Assembly: GCA_027493405.1 (NCBI GenBank)
Contig: JAOSKV010000001.1
Span: 195,844 to 259,843, forward strand
Direction: 5' to 3'
From: FEB-22 sp003105195
GTDB taxonomy: Bacteria > Pseudomonadota > Alphaproteobacteria > Rhizobiales > Xanthobacteraceae
DNA: 64,000 bases
Shown here in pieces: positions 27,814 to 37,288 of this stretch (position 1 is the stretch's first letter; every line of letters starts with the position of its first letter). The notes under the pieces were generated by a model. It did not search any database. It had not been told where the DNA came from and saw only the letters and a list, made by a program, of their open reading frames with translations. A program made the position numbers and the translations under genes.

Positions 27814-30800
27814 ATGACGGAATCGGTGTTCAATCGGGGTCGGATGATGGCGCTGCAGGCCTTGCGCGGACTGCAGTGGCAGTGGCGTGCGTTGATCGCG
27901 CGTGCGTCCGGCCGCGTGACCGCGCAAAACCGCGACCCGTTGCGCGCGCTGCGGCTTCCGCGCTCCTCGCTCCTGCGTCGGCTCGCCCTGGTCGGCGCCG
28001 GGCTGACCGGCATGATCGGGGCGGCGACGGGCCTCCTCTGGTGGCTCGTCGCGACCGGCCCGATCGAGCTCGACCTCGCGACCCACTGGTTCGCCTCGGC
28101 GATCGAGCGGCGCATCGGCGGCAGTCACAAGGTCGAGGTCGGCGGCACCGTGCTCGAGCGCGACGAGACCGGGCACATCGCGCTGCGCCTGCGCGACATC
28201 GTGGTGCGCGACGCCGCCGGCGCGATGGTGGCGAGCGCGCCCAAGGCCGAGGTCGGCATCAACGGCGCGAGCCTGCTTGCGGGCCAGCTCGACCCCACGC
28301 GCCTGAGCCTGATCGGCGCCGGGATGGCGGTCCGCATCGAGCGCGACGGCGAGGTGACGATCTTCGCGGGCGGCGAGCGGCGTTCCGTCGCCGCGCCGCA
28401 GCCGGCCCCCCGCCGCGCCGCGATGCCGTCGCCCGAGCCCGGCGCGCCGCCGGAGAGCGCGCCGGCCGCGGTCGCGGCGCCGTCCTTCGCGGGCCTCCTC
28501 GCCTGGCTCGACGGCCTCGATGCCCTCGGCTTCGACGGCGGCGCCCTGAGCGAGATCGGCGTCAAGGACGGGACGCTGACCGTCGACGATCGGCGCAGCG
28601 GCAAGCAGCTCAGCTTCCAGAAGATCAATCTCAGCCTCACGCGGCCGCGCGAGGGCGGCGTGGCGCTCGCAGTCAACTCCACGGGCGCCGACGGCCCCTG
28701 GGCGCTCACCATGACGGTGACCCCGCGCAGCGGCGGCGGGCGCACGATCGAGGCGGTGCTGCGCGACGTCTCTCCCAACGACGTGCTGCTGGCGCTGCGC
28801 CTCGGCGACGGCAAGATGGCCGCGGACATGCCGCTGTCCGCGGTGATGCGCGCCGAGATCGAGCCCGACGGCAGCGTGCAGATGGTCAACGGCCGCATCC
28901 TCGCGGGCGCCGGCTATATCGGCGCGCCCGCCGATCCGGCCGACCGGATCCTGCTCGACGAGGCCCAGATCGGCGTTCGCTGGAACGCCGCGCAGCGCCA
29001 GCTCCTGGTGCCGGTCGAGATCCACGCCGGCGTCAGCCGCATCACCCTGCTGACCCGGTTCGACGCGCCGGCGGAGCCGGGCCAGCCCTGGACCTTCGCG
29101 GTTGCGCGCGGCTTCGTCGCCCTCGGCTCCACCGACGACGCGCGCGAGCCGCCGCTGATGCTCGACCGCATCGCGGTGCGCGGCGAGATCGATACCGCCG
29201 CACGGCAGCTCCGGCTGACGCAGGGCGACCTGCGCGGCACCTCGGCCGGCGTCGCTCTCTCGGGCGTCGTCGACTTCGCCGACGGCGAGCCGCGCATCGC
29301 CATCGGCATCGCCGGCACGCGCATGTCCGTGGCGGCCTTCAAGCGCCTGTGGCCGGTCTTCGTCGCGACCCATGTCCGCACCTGGGTGCTCGAGCGCGTC
29401 AGCGGCGGCGTGGTCGAGCAGGTGGAGATCGCGACCAACGCGCCGCTCTCGACCTTCGCGGCCGACGGCCCGCCGATCCCCGACGACGGCCTCTCGGTCC
29501 AGATCAGGTCGCGCGGCACCACGCTGCGGCTGGTCGACACCCTGCCGCCGCTCACCGACGTCGAGATGACGACGCGCGTGAACGGCCGCACCGCCAGCGT
29601 CGCGGTGGCGCGCGCGGTCGCGGAATTGCCCTCCGGCCGCAAGCTCAACCTGTCGAACGGCGTGTTCGAGGTGCCGGACACCTTCCCGAAGCCGCCGCCG
29701 TCGCAGACGCGTTTCCACGTGGAGGGCAGCGTGGAGGCGGCCGCCGAGCTGCTCTCGCTCGAGCGCCTGCGCGACGCCGCCGCCGGGGTCGCGCTCGACC
29801 CCGCCGCGACGCGCGGCACCTTCACGGCGCAGGTGGCCCTCGATTTCCCGCTGATCGGGGAATTGAACCAGAAGATGATGAGCTACGCGATCGAGGCCGA
29901 CATCGCCAATTTCTCCTCCGAGCGGCTCGTCTCCGGACACAAGGTGGAGGCGCAGAGCCTGAAGGTCTACGCCAACCAGCACGGCTTCCAGACCCGCGCC
30001 GACGTGCGCATCGGCGGCCTTCCGGCCGCCGTGGAGTTCCGCAAGCTCGCCGGGCAGCCGGACGCCGAGATCCGCCTGCAGGCGACCCTCGACGACGCTG
30101 CGCGCGGCCGCTTCGGCCTCGGCCTCGGCGGCGCCGTCCTCGGCCCGGTCCCGGTCAAGCTGCAGGGACGGCTCGGCGCGGGCGAGCGCGAGAGCCGCGT
30201 GCGCGTCGAGGTCGACCTCAAGGATGCCAGGATCGTCGAGCTGCTGCCCGGCTGGTGGAAGCAGGCCGGCACGCCGGCCAAGGCGAGCTTCACCTACACG
30301 GACAAGAACAAGGCGACCCGCCTCGAGGACCTCTCCGTGGAAGGGCCCTCGATGCTCGTGAAGGGCATCATCGAGCTCGACCAGAACCAGGACATCGTGC
30401 TCGCGAGCTTCCCGACCTTCGCGCTCGCCGACGGCGACAAGGCGACGCTGCGCGCCGACCGCGGCAACGACGGCACCCTGCGCGTGACCATGCGCGGCGA
30501 GGCGTTCGACGGCCGCGGCTTCGTCCGCTCCGCGATGTCGGGCCCGGGCTCCGAAAAGCCGAAGCCGGCGACGCGCGACGTCGATCTCGACATCAAGCTC
30601 GGTACCATCGCGGGCCATCACGGCGAGGCGCTGCGCGGCCTGGAGGTGCGCCTGTCGCGCCGCGCCGGGCAGATCCGCAGCTTCTCGCTCGCCGGCAGGC
30701 TCGGGCGCGACGCGCAGATGGTCGGCGACCTGCGTGCCTATCCGGGCGGGCGCCAGGTGATCTATCTGGAGGCCAATGACGCGGGCGCGCTGTTCCGCTT

Positions 30801-31392
30801 CACCGACACCTATCCGCGCATGCATGGCGGGCAGATGTGGGTCGCGCTGGATCCGCCGACGTCCAGCCAGGCGCCGCAGGACGGGCTCCTCAACGTGCGC
30901 GACTTCACGATCCGCGGCGAGGCGGCGCTCGACCGCGTGGTCGCCGGCGCCGCCGCGCCGCCCGGCAGCGAACGCTCCTCCGGCGCCCTCGGCGCGGGCG
31001 TGCATTTCTCGCGCATGCGCGTGGAGTTCGCCAAGGCGCCCGGCAAGCTCCTGATCCGCGACGGCGTGGTGTTCGGGCCCGCGATCGGCGCGACCATCGA
31101 CGGCGTGCTCGACTATGCGAGCGACAGCGTGCGCATGCGCGGTACCTTCGTGCCGGCCTATGCGCTCAACAACATGGTGGCGCGGCTGCCGATCGTCGGC
31201 CTGTTCCTCGGCGGCGGCCAGAACGAGGGCCTCCTGGGCGTGACCTACGAGGTGGTCGGTTCGCCGCGCACGCCGCTGCTGCGCGTCAACCCGATGTCCG
31301 CGGTCGCGCCGGGCTTCCTGCGCAAGCTGTTCGAGTTCCGCCGCGCCGACGACGGCACCGGCAGCGTCCCGCCCGCCGAGCCGACGCGCTAG
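27814..31392 (+). CDS. Giant YhdP/AsmA-like envelope protein (DUF3971)
   Basis: 1192 residues from ATG 27814. After a basic N-terminus comes one membrane helix (about 55-81, ALVGAGLTGMIGAATGLLWW). The rest is a very long repetitive beta-rich chain typical of the AsmA-like/repeating-beta-groove family, with DUF3971 features such as LKRLWPVF-like AFKRLWPVFVATHVRTWVLE and a C-terminal AsmA2-like region near TRVHFSRMRVEF-type residues 1060-1140 ending in GLLGVTYEVVGSP and PGFLRKLFEF. Such proteins bridge inner and outer membranes and are linked to phospholipid transport. The start is uncertain: AAGGAGG at 27791-27797 is 16 bases from ATG 27814, and an in-frame GTG lies at 27784. A short Pro/Ala linker at about 195-220 is variable. 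Confidence 0.88.
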   Translation: MTESVFNRGRMMALQALRGLQWQWRALIARASGRVTAQNRDPLRALRLPRSSLLRRLALVGAGLTGMIGAATGLLWWLVATGPIELDLATHWFASAIERRIGGSHKVEVGGTVLERDETGHIALRLRDIVVRDAAGAMVASAPKAEVGINGASLLAGQLDPTRLSLIGAGMAVRIERDGEVTIFAGGERRSVAAPQPAPRRAAMPSPEPGAPPESAPAAVAAPSFAGLLAWLDGLDALGFDGGALSEIGVKDGTLTVDDRRSGKQLSFQKINLSLTRPREGGVALAVNSTGADGPWALTMTVTPRSGGGRTIEAVLRDVSPNDVLLALRLGDGKMAADMPLSAVMRAEIEPDGSVQMVNGRILAGAGYIGAPADPADRILLDEAQIGVRWNAAQRQLLVPVEIHAGVSRITLLTRFDAPAEPGQPWTFAVARGFVALGSTDDAREPPLMLDRIAVRGEIDTAARQLRLTQGDLRGTSAGVALSGVVDFADGEPRIAIGIAGTRMSVAAFKRLWPVFVATHVRTWVLERVSGGVVEQVEIATNAPLSTFAADGPPIPDDGLSVQIRSRGTTLRLVDTLPPLTDVEMTTRVNGRTASVAVARAVAELPSGRKLNLSNGVFEVPDTFPKPPPSQTRFHVEGSVEAAAELLSLERLRDAAAGVALDPAATRGTFTAQVALDFPLIGELNQKMMSYAIEADIANFSSERLVSGHKVEAQSLKVYANQHGFQTRADVRIGGLPAAVEFRKLAGQPDAEIRLQATLDDAARGRFGLGLGGAVLGPVPVKLQGRLGAGERESRVRVEVDLKDARIVELLPGWWKQAGTPAKASFTYTDKNKATRLEDLSVEGPSMLVKGIIELDQNQDIVLASFPTFALADGDKATLRADRGNDGTLRVTMRGEAFDGRGFVRSAMSGPGSEKPKPATRDVDLDIKLGTIAGHHGEALRGLEVRLSRRAGQIRSFSLAGRLGRDAQMVGDLRAYPGGRQVIYLEANDAGALFRFTDTYPRMHGGQMWVALDPPTSSQAPQDGLLNVRDFTIRGEAALDRVVAGAAAPPGSERSSGALGAGVHFSRMRVEFAKAPGKLLIRDGVVFGPAIGATIDGVLDYASDSVRMRGTFVPAYALNNMVARLPIVGLFLGGGQNEGLLGVTYEVVGSPRTPLLRVNPMSAVAPGFLRKLFEFRRADDGTGSVPPAEPTR

Positions 31393-31435
31393 ATCCTCGG
31401 ATCCTCGGCCATGGCAATTTCTGCTCGCCGGAATG

Positions 31436-32689
31436 CTACGCCGGCTTCACCAGCACGTGGCGCTTGCGGCCAAGCGAGAGCTTGATCACGCCCTCGGGGG
31501 TGAGCTGCGCCGGCGTGAGCAGCATCTTCTCGTCGGTGACCGGCACGTCGTTGACGCGCAGCCCGCCGCCCTTGATCTGGCGCCGCGCGTCGCCGTTCGA
31601 GGAGGCGAGGCCGGCCGTGACGAAGGCCGAAAGCACGCTCAGGCCTTGTGCGAGGCTCGCCTGCGGCACCTCGATGCGCGGCAGGTTCTCGGCGATCGCG
31701 CCTTCCTCGAAGGTGCGGCGCGCGGTCTCGGCGGCCTCCTCGGCGGCGGCGCGGCCGTGCAGCAGGGCGGTCGCCTCGGTGGCGAGCACCTTCTTGGCCT
31801 CGTTCGCCTCCGCGCCCTTGAGCGCGGCCAGGCGGCCGATCTCCTCGAGCGGCAGCACCGTGAACAGCTTGAGGAAGCGCGCCACGTCGCCGTCCTCGGT
31901 GTTGCGCCAGAACTGCCAGTAGTCGTAGGGGCTCACCATGTCGGCGTTGAGCCACACGGCGCCGGCCGCGGTCTTGCCCATCTTGGCGCCCGAGGCGGTG
32001 GTGATCAGCGGCGTCGTCAGCGCGAACAGCTGCGCGTTCTCGAGGCGCCGGCCGAGATCGATGCCGTTGACGATGTTGCCCCACTGGTCGGAGCCGCCCA
32101 TCTGCAGCACGCAGCCGGTGCGCCGGTAGAGCTCGACGAAGTCGTAGGCCTGGAGGATCATGTAGTTGAACTCCAGGAAGGAGAGCTCCTGCTGGCGCTC
32201 GAGCCGCAGCTTCACCGAGTCGAAGCTGAGCATGCGGTTGATCGAGAAGTGCCGGCCGACGTCGCGCAGGAAGTCCACGTAGTTGAGGTGGTTCAGCCAG
32301 TCGGCATTGTTCGCCATGACGGCGTCGCGCGGCCCGTCGCCGAACGTCAGGAACCTGGCGAACACCGCGCGGATGCCTTCCAGGTTCTGCGCGATGTCGG
32401 CGTCGGTGAGCAGCCGGCGGCTCTCGTCGCGCCCCGACGGGTCGCCCACCCGCGTGGTGCCGCCGCCCATCAGCGCGATCGGCCGATGCCCGGTCTGCTG
32501 CATCCAGTACAGCATCATGATCTGCACCAGCGAGCCCACGTGCAGGGACGGCGCCGTGCAGTCGAAGCCGATATAGGCGGTGACCGGCCGGGACACAGCG
32601 AGCGCGTCCAGCGCCTCGGGCTCCGAGACCTGGTGGATGTAGCCGCGGCTCGACAGCACGCGCAGGAGGTCGGACTTGAAGCTGCTCAT
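31436..32689 (-). CDS. tyrS: Tyrosyl-tRNA synthetase
   Basis: 417 residues, the bacterial TyrRS length. The class I HIGH-like motif is HVGS at 50-53 (APSLHVGSLVQI), and the KMSKS loop reads KMGKT at 236-240, which is usual for this family. The tyrosine pocket is seen in YIGFDCTAPS and YMILQAYDF, and MGGSDQWGNI is conserved. A C-terminal S4 RNA-binding domain (about 355-417) ends in KRHVLVKPA. It charges tRNA-Tyr in the cytoplasm. It converges with the YhdP-like gene across 43 bases. Confidence 0.98.
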   Translation of the reverse strand: MSSFKSDLLRVLSSRGYIHQVSEPEALDALAVSRPVTAYIGFDCTAPSLHVGSLVQIMMLYWMQQTGHRPIALMGGGTTRVGDPSGRDESRRLLTDADIAQNLEGIRAVFARFLTFGDGPRDAVMANNADWLNHLNYVDFLRDVGRHFSINRMLSFDSVKLRLERQQELSFLEFNYMILQAYDFVELYRRTGCVLQMGGSDQWGNIVNGIDLGRRLENAQLFALTTPLITTASGAKMGKTAAGAVWLNADMVSPYDYWQFWRNTEDGDVARFLKLFTVLPLEEIGRLAALKGAEANEAKKVLATEATALLHGRAAAEEAAETARRTFEEGAIAENLPRIEVPQASLAQGLSVLSAFVTAGLASSNGDARRQIKGGGLRVNDVPVTDEKMLLTPAQLTPEGVIKLSLGRKRHVLVKPA

Positions 32690-32805
32690 CGGTCGGGTCG
32701 CATTGGCGCCGTGGTCCGCGGCGATTGTGGCGGTGGTGTAACAGGTTCGGCCCGGGAATCAACTTGCGTCGGGCCCGGCGAAATGCGCCGGCATGGCCCG
32801 CGTGA

Positions 32806-33594
32806 TCAACGTCCCCGGAACACCCCGGGACGCCGCTCGATGAACGACCGGATGCCCTCCTGGGCGTCCTCGGAGCCGAGCACGCGCGCGCGCATGGTCG
32901 CGATGAAGTCGATCGCCGCCTGCTCGCCCTCGCGCAGATAGGTCAGCGCGCCCGCCTTGGTGACCTGCACGCCGAGCGGCGCGTTGCGCGCGATCGCCTC
33001 GGCGATCTCCAGCGCGCGCGCGGCCTCCCGCCCGGCCGGGACCACCTCCTGCACGAGGCCGATCTTGAGCGCGCGCGCGGCGTCGAACTCGTCGCAGAGC
33101 ATCAGGTGGTACATGGCGTCGCCCCAGCCCATGCGCTGGAGGAAGCGGAAATGCGCGCCGCCGAGCGGCGCGATGCCGCGCTTCGCCTCCAGCTGCGAGA
33201 AGCGCGCGGTGTCGGCCGCGATCGCGATGTCGCAGGCGAGCAGCAGCTCGATGCCGAGCGTGTAGGTGATGCCCTGCACCGCGATCACCAGCGGCTTGGA
33301 GCAGCGCCTGGTCAGCCCGAAGGGATCGACATTGTCCGCGGGCAGGGGGCGATCGGTCGCGTCCGGCCCGAAGAATTTCGGCATGTCGAGGCCGGCCGTG
33401 AAATGCTCGCCCTCGGCCACGATCACGCCGGCCCACAGTGCGTCGTCGCGGTCGAGCCAGGTGAGCGCGTCGGACAGTTCGCGCATCATCTCGGGCGAGA
33501 ACGCGTTGCGCCGCGCGACGTTGTCGATGGTGATGCGGAGGATCCGGCCTTCGGCGCCGGCGTGCACGCGGCCGGGCGGCTTCACGTCGCTCAC
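32806..33594 (-). CDS. Enoyl-CoA hydratase/isomerase family protein (crotonase)
   Basis: 262 residues with the crotonase fold. The first oxyanion-hole region is AEGEHFTAGLDMPKFF and the second is QGITYTLGIELLLACDIAIA, followed by RFSQLEAKRGIAPLGGAHFR with a candidate acid residue, and a helical C-terminus (EDAQEGIRSFIERRPGVFRG). Crotonases act on acyl-CoA thioesters in fatty-acid or aromatic-acid breakdown. The EDAQEGIRSFIERR tail is the common hydratase pattern, but a precise substrate cannot be given. It lies 36 bases upstream of nothing on its strand except tyrS (116 bases on) and downstream of the alpha/beta hydrolase gene, all on the minus strand. Confidence 0.88.
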   Translation of the reverse strand: MSDVKPPGRVHAGAEGRILRITIDNVARRNAFSPEMMRELSDALTWLDRDDALWAGVIVAEGEHFTAGLDMPKFFGPDATDRPLPADNVDPFGLTRRCSKPLVIAVQGITYTLGIELLLACDIAIAADTARFSQLEAKRGIAPLGGAHFRFLQRMGWGDAMYHLMLCDEFDAARALKIGLVQEVVPAGREAARALEIAEAIARNAPLGVQVTKAGALTYLREGEQAAIDFIATMRARVLGSEDAQEGIRSFIERRPGVFRGR

Positions 33595-33630
33595 GCGCGC
33601 CTCCCTCGGATCGCGTCGGCCCTCGGCGCG

Positions 33631-34290
33631 TTACGCCGCGCTCGGCGCCTCGGTCTTGAGCCGCTTGTCGAGATAGGTCGTCACGGTCTGCATCAGCGAC
33701 TCGATCTCGCCATCGAAGAAGTGGTTCGCCCGGGCGATGACCTTCTGGTCGATGACGATGCCCTTCTGGGTCTTGAGCTTCTCGACCAGGCCCGTGATGT
33801 CCTTGGCGGGCACGACCGCGTCCTTGTCGCCGTGCACGATCAGGCCCGAGGAGGGGCAGGGGGCCAGGAAGGAGAAGTCGTAGAGGTTGGCGGGCGGCGC
33901 CACCGAAATGAAGCCCTCGATCTCGGGCCGGCGCATCAGGAGCTGCATGCCGATCCAGGCGCCGAAGGAGAAGCCCGCGATCCAGCAGCTGCGCGCCTCC
34001 GGGTTGATCGACTGCGCCCAGTCCAGCGCCGCGGCCGAATCGGAGAGCTCGCCGGTGCCGTGATCGAACGCGCCCTGGCTGCGGCCGACGCCGCGAAAGT
34101 TGAACCGCAGCACGGAAAAGTTGCGATGCACAAAGGCATAATACAACTGGTAGACGATCGGATGATTCATCGTCCCGCCGAACTGCGGGTGCGGGTGCAG
34201 GATGATGGCGATCGGGGCGTTCTTCTGTCGCGCCGGGTGGTAGCGGCCTTCGATCCGTCCGGCCGGACCGGCGAAAATCACTTCGGGCAT
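33631..34290 (-). CDS. Alpha/beta hydrolase of the YpfH/dienelactone-like type
   Basis: 219 residues from the ATG at 34290 (MPEVIFAGPAGRIEGRYHPA). Hydrolase-fold marks are IAIILHPHPQFGGTMNHPIV, VLRFNFRGVGRSQG, the nucleophile elbow GFSFGAW (serine), the acid in HGDKDAVVPA and the histidine in IARANHFFDG. This family is common in alphaproteobacteria as a putative esterase of unknown substrate. The gene diverges from the suf operon; the shared 251-base region contains the Irr-type palindrome, so iron control of this gene is possible too. Confidence 0.88.
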   Translation of the reverse strand: MPEVIFAGPAGRIEGRYHPARQKNAPIAIILHPHPQFGGTMNHPIVYQLYYAFVHRNFSVLRFNFRGVGRSQGAFDHGTGELSDSAAALDWAQSINPEARSCWIAGFSFGAWIGMQLLMRRPEIEGFISVAPPANLYDFSFLAPCPSSGLIVHGDKDAVVPAKDITGLVEKLKTQKGIVIDQKVIARANHFFDGEIESLMQTVTTYLDKRLKTEAPSAA

Positions 34291-34351
34291 GGTCTCCAAT
34301 CCTGCTGGCCGGAACTCCGTGCGCGCGTCGCGGACAGGGCGAACGGGGCAC

Positions 34352-34381
34352 TTGACGTGGGCAACCGGCGCACGGTAACTA
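34352..34381 (+). promoter_or_regulatory. Candidate suf operon promoter
   Basis: TTGACG (34352-34357) and TAACTA (34376-34381) are separated by 18 bases. The -35 is a good match to the vegetative consensus, the -10 weaker. The Irr-type palindrome begins at the last base of the -10, so a bound repressor would cover the start site. The inferred leader to the first suf gene is about 150 bases. Confidence 0.45.
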
Positions 34382-34399
34382 TTTAGAACCGTTCTAAAT
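34381..34399. promoter_or_regulatory. Irr-type (ICE-like) iron-control palindrome upstream of suf
   Basis: ATTTAGAACCGTTCTAAAT is a perfect 19-base palindrome about a single central base, and fits the rhizobial Irr box pattern TTTAGAA-N3-TTCTAAA. Irr represses iron-demanding genes when haem is scarce in Rhizobiales, and suf operons are known or predicted Irr targets. It is the most AT-rich, most symmetrical stretch in the region. Confidence 0.7.
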
Positions 34400-34541
34400 T
34401 TGGGGACGGTGTCGCGGCTCAACCGCCGGCACGCGGAGCCGGGCAAGCGCGGCAGGTCTCTCTTGCACGAAATCAGGGGCAAAAAGCAAGGGTTTCTGTT
34501 AAAGTAGGCTCCAAGGATCTACAATACGCTTCGGGATCAGG

Positions 34542-35681
34542 ATGACGGACCGCACCTACCTCGACTGGAATGCCACGGCGCCGCTGCGCCCGGCGGCGCG
34601 CGAGGCCGTGGTGGCGGCGCTGTCCGTGGTCGGCAACCCGTCGTCCGTGCATGCCGAGGGGCGGGAGGCGCGCCGGATCGTCGCGTCCGCGCGCCTCGAG
34701 GTCGCGGCCCTGGTGGGAGCAGACCCGCGCAACGTGATCTTCACCTCCGGCGGCGCCGAGGCGAATGTGCTCGCGCTCGCGCCCGGCGCCTGCCGCCGCC
34801 TGATCGTCTCGGCCGTGGAGCATCCCTCGGTGCTGGCCGGCGGCCGGTTCGCCGCGGTGGAGCGGCTTCCCGTGGATGCGGACGGACGCGCGGATCTCGC
34901 GGCGCTGGAGCGGCGCCTCGCCGAGCTGCACGCCGCCGGCGAGCGCGCGCTCGTCTCCCTGATGGCGGCGAACAACGAGACCGGCGTGGTGCAGCCGGTC
35001 GCCGCCGCGGCCGCGATCGTGCATCGCTTCGCCGGCTTGCTGCACGTGGACGCCGTGCAGGCGGCCGGCCGCATGCCGCTCGACATCGAGGCGCTCGACG
35101 CCGACCTCCTGACGCTCTCGGCGCACAAGCTCGGCGGGCCGAAGGGCGCGGGCGCGCTCGTGCGCCGCGATGAGGAGGTGGAACTCGTGCCGCTGGTCAC
35201 GGGCGGCGGGCAGGAGGCGCGGCTGCGTGCCGGCACCGAGAACGTCGCCGCCATCGCGGGCTTCGGCGCGGCCGCCGCGGCCGTGGAGCTGGCGGCCGAG
35301 AGCGCCCATATGCGGGCGCTGCAGCGGCGCCTCGAGGACGGGCTGCGCGCCGCGACCCCGCAGGCCGTGATCTTCGGCGCCTCCGTCGACCGTCTTCCCA
35401 ACACCACGCTGGTCGCGCTTCCCGGCGGCAAGGCCGAGACCCTGGTGATCGCCTGCGACCTCGCCGGCGTCGCGGTCTCCTCGGGTTCCGCCTGCTCCTC
35501 CGGCAAGGTCGCGCCCTCGCACGTGCTCGCCGCCATGGGCGTCGAACCGGCGCTCGCGCGCGCGGCGCTGCGGCTCAGCACCGGCCCCGCGACCGCGGAA
35601 ACCGACATCGATCGCTTCCTTGCCGTCTGGAGAAATCTCGCCGAATCCTTATCTAAGGAAGGACAGGGCCTTGCGGCCTGA
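34542..35681 (+). CDS. Cysteine desulfurase, NifS/IscS type, first gene of the suf operon
   Basis: 379 residues. PLP-dependent desulfurase of group I: YLDWNATAPLRPAAREAV, GNPSSVHAEG, FTSGGAEANVLAL, MAANNETGVVQP, the PLP lysine K196 in TLSAHKLGGPKG and the sulfur-carrying cysteine C318 in SSGSACSSGKV. It takes sulfur from cysteine as a persulfide for Fe-S assembly. The long flexible loop carrying SSGSACSSGK marks the IscS/NifS class, unlike the SufS encoded later in the same operon. It is the first gene after the Irr-type operator and is 101 bases from sufB. Confidence 0.94.
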   Translation: MTDRTYLDWNATAPLRPAAREAVVAALSVVGNPSSVHAEGREARRIVASARLEVAALVGADPRNVIFTSGGAEANVLALAPGACRRLIVSAVEHPSVLAGGRFAAVERLPVDADGRADLAALERRLAELHAAGERALVSLMAANNETGVVQPVAAAAAIVHRFAGLLHVDAVQAAGRMPLDIEALDADLLTLSAHKLGGPKGAGALVRRDEEVELVPLVTGGGQEARLRAGTENVAAIAGFGAAAAAVELAAESAHMRALQRRLEDGLRAATPQAVIFGASVDRLPNTTLVALPGGKAETLVIACDLAGVAVSSGSACSSGKVAPSHVLAAMGVEPALARAALRLSTGPATAETDIDRFLAVWRNLAESLSKEGQGLAA

Positions 35682-35782
35682 CATCCACCCCAACCCATGG
35701 AAGGTGATCTCCGCCCCGGGGACGCGAACCATAACCGACTGATCCAACCCGCGGTCCTTGAAACCGCAGTGGAGGGAATGAC

Positions 35783-37276
35783 ATGCCGGCCGTGCAAGAG
35801 ACCGTCGAGCAGGTCCGTCGCATCGACGTCGACCAGTACAAGTACGGGTTCGAGACCAACATCGAATCCGAGAAGGCTCCGAAGGGTCTCGACGAGGACA
35901 CCGTCCGCTTCATCTCGGAGAAGAAGGGCGAGCCCCAGTGGATGCTGGACTGGCGGCTCGACGCCTATCGCCGCTGGCTCACCATGCGCGAGCCGCAATG
36001 GGCGCGCGTCGACTACGGCCCGATCGACTACCAGGACCTCTACTATTATGCGGCGCCGAAGAAGTTCAAGGCGCCGAAGTCGCTCGACGAGGTCGATCCC
36101 GAGATCCTCAGGACCTACGAGAAGCTCGGCATCCCGCTGCGCGAGCGCGAGATCCTCGCCGGCGTCGTGCGCGAGGGCGAGGAGGGGAGCGGCTATTCCC
36201 GCGTCGCGGTGGACGCCGTGTTCGACTCGGTCTCGGTCGCGACCACCTTCAAGGAGGAGCTCAAGAAGGCCGGCGTGATCTTCATGCCGATCTCGGAGGC
36301 GATCCGCGAGCATCCCGAGCTGGTGAAGAAGTATCTCGGCACGGTGGTGCCGACCTCGGACAACTTCTTCGCCACCCTCAACTCGGCGGTGTTCTCCGAC
36401 GGCTCCTTCGTCTACGTGCCGGAGGGCGTGCGCTGCCCGATGGAGCTGTCGACCTATTTCCGCATCAACGAGCGCAACACCGGCCAGTTCGAGCGAACCC
36501 TGATCATCGCCGACAAGGGCTCCTATGTGAGCTATCTCGAGGGCTGCACCGCGCCCTCGCGCGACGAGAACCAGCTGCACGCCGCCGTGGTCGAGCTGAT
36601 CGCGCTCGACGATGCCGAGATCAAGTACTCGACCATCCAGAACTGGTATCCGGGCGACGCCGAGGGGCGCGGCGGGGTCTTCAACTTCGTGACCAAGCGC
36701 GGCGACTGCCGCGGCGCGCGCTCCAAGATCAGCTGGACCCAGCTGGAGACCGGCTCGGCCATCACCTGGAAGTATCCGAGCTGCATCCTGCGCGGCGAGG
36801 AGTCGCGCGGCGAGTTCTACTCGATCGCGATCTCGAACGGCCACCAGCAGGTGGACTCCGGCACCAAGATGATCCACCTCGGCCGCAACACCACGAGCCG
36901 GATCATCTCCAAGGGGATCGCGGCCGGCAAGTCGCAGAACACCTATCGCGGCCAGGTCTCGGCGCACCGCAAGGCGGCGGGCGCGCGCAACTTCACCAAC
37001 TGCGACTCGCTGCTGATCGGCGGCGACTGCGGCGCGCACACCGTGCCCTATATCGAGGCGAAGAATTCCTCCGCCGTGTTCGAGCACGAGGCCACCACCT
37101 CGAAGATCTCCGAGGACATGCTGTTCTACTGCATGCAGCGCGGCCTCTCCCAGGAGGAGGCGGTGGCGCTGGTCGTCAACGGCTTCGTCAAGGACGTGCT
37201 GCAGCAGCTCCCCATGGAGTTCGCCGTCGAGGCGCAGAAGCTGATCTCGATCAGCCTGGAGGGCTCGGTCGGATGA
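35783..37276 (+). CDS. sufB: Fe-S cluster assembly scaffold SufB
   Basis: 497 residues. It shows the SufB marks GSFVYVPEGVRCPMELSTYF, GSYVSYLEGCTAPSRDENQL, WYPGDAEGRGGVFNFVTKRG, NTTSRIISKGIAAGKSQNTY and the C-terminal NCDSLLIGGDCGAHTVPYIE with conserved cysteine and the interface glutamate, then EHEATTSKISEDMLFYCMQR. SufB with SufC and SufD builds clusters in the cytoplasm. A GGAGGGAATGAC site precedes the start (MPAVQETVEQVRRID). The next gene is 200 bases on, an unusually long gap for this operon, filled with palindromic repeats. Confidence 0.98.
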   Translation: MPAVQETVEQVRRIDVDQYKYGFETNIESEKAPKGLDEDTVRFISEKKGEPQWMLDWRLDAYRRWLTMREPQWARVDYGPIDYQDLYYYAAPKKFKAPKSLDEVDPEILRTYEKLGIPLREREILAGVVREGEEGSGYSRVAVDAVFDSVSVATTFKEELKKAGVIFMPISEAIREHPELVKKYLGTVVPTSDNFFATLNSAVFSDGSFVYVPEGVRCPMELSTYFRINERNTGQFERTLIIADKGSYVSYLEGCTAPSRDENQLHAAVVELIALDDAEIKYSTIQNWYPGDAEGRGGVFNFVTKRGDCRGARSKISWTQLETGSAITWKYPSCILRGEESRGEFYSIAISNGHQQVDSGTKMIHLGRNTTSRIISKGIAAGKSQNTYRGQVSAHRKAAGARNFTNCDSLLIGGDCGAHTVPYIEAKNSSAVFEHEATTSKISEDMLFYCMQRGLSQEEAVALVVNGFVKDVLQQLPMEFAVEAQKLISISLEGSVG

Positions 37277-37288
37277 TTCTTGCCGGGG

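Noticed and set aside
27688..31005. An 1105-codon open frame antisense to the YhdP-like gene
   Set aside because: Composition is His/Arg/Ala-rich with no domain; it mirrors the codon bias of the sense gene.
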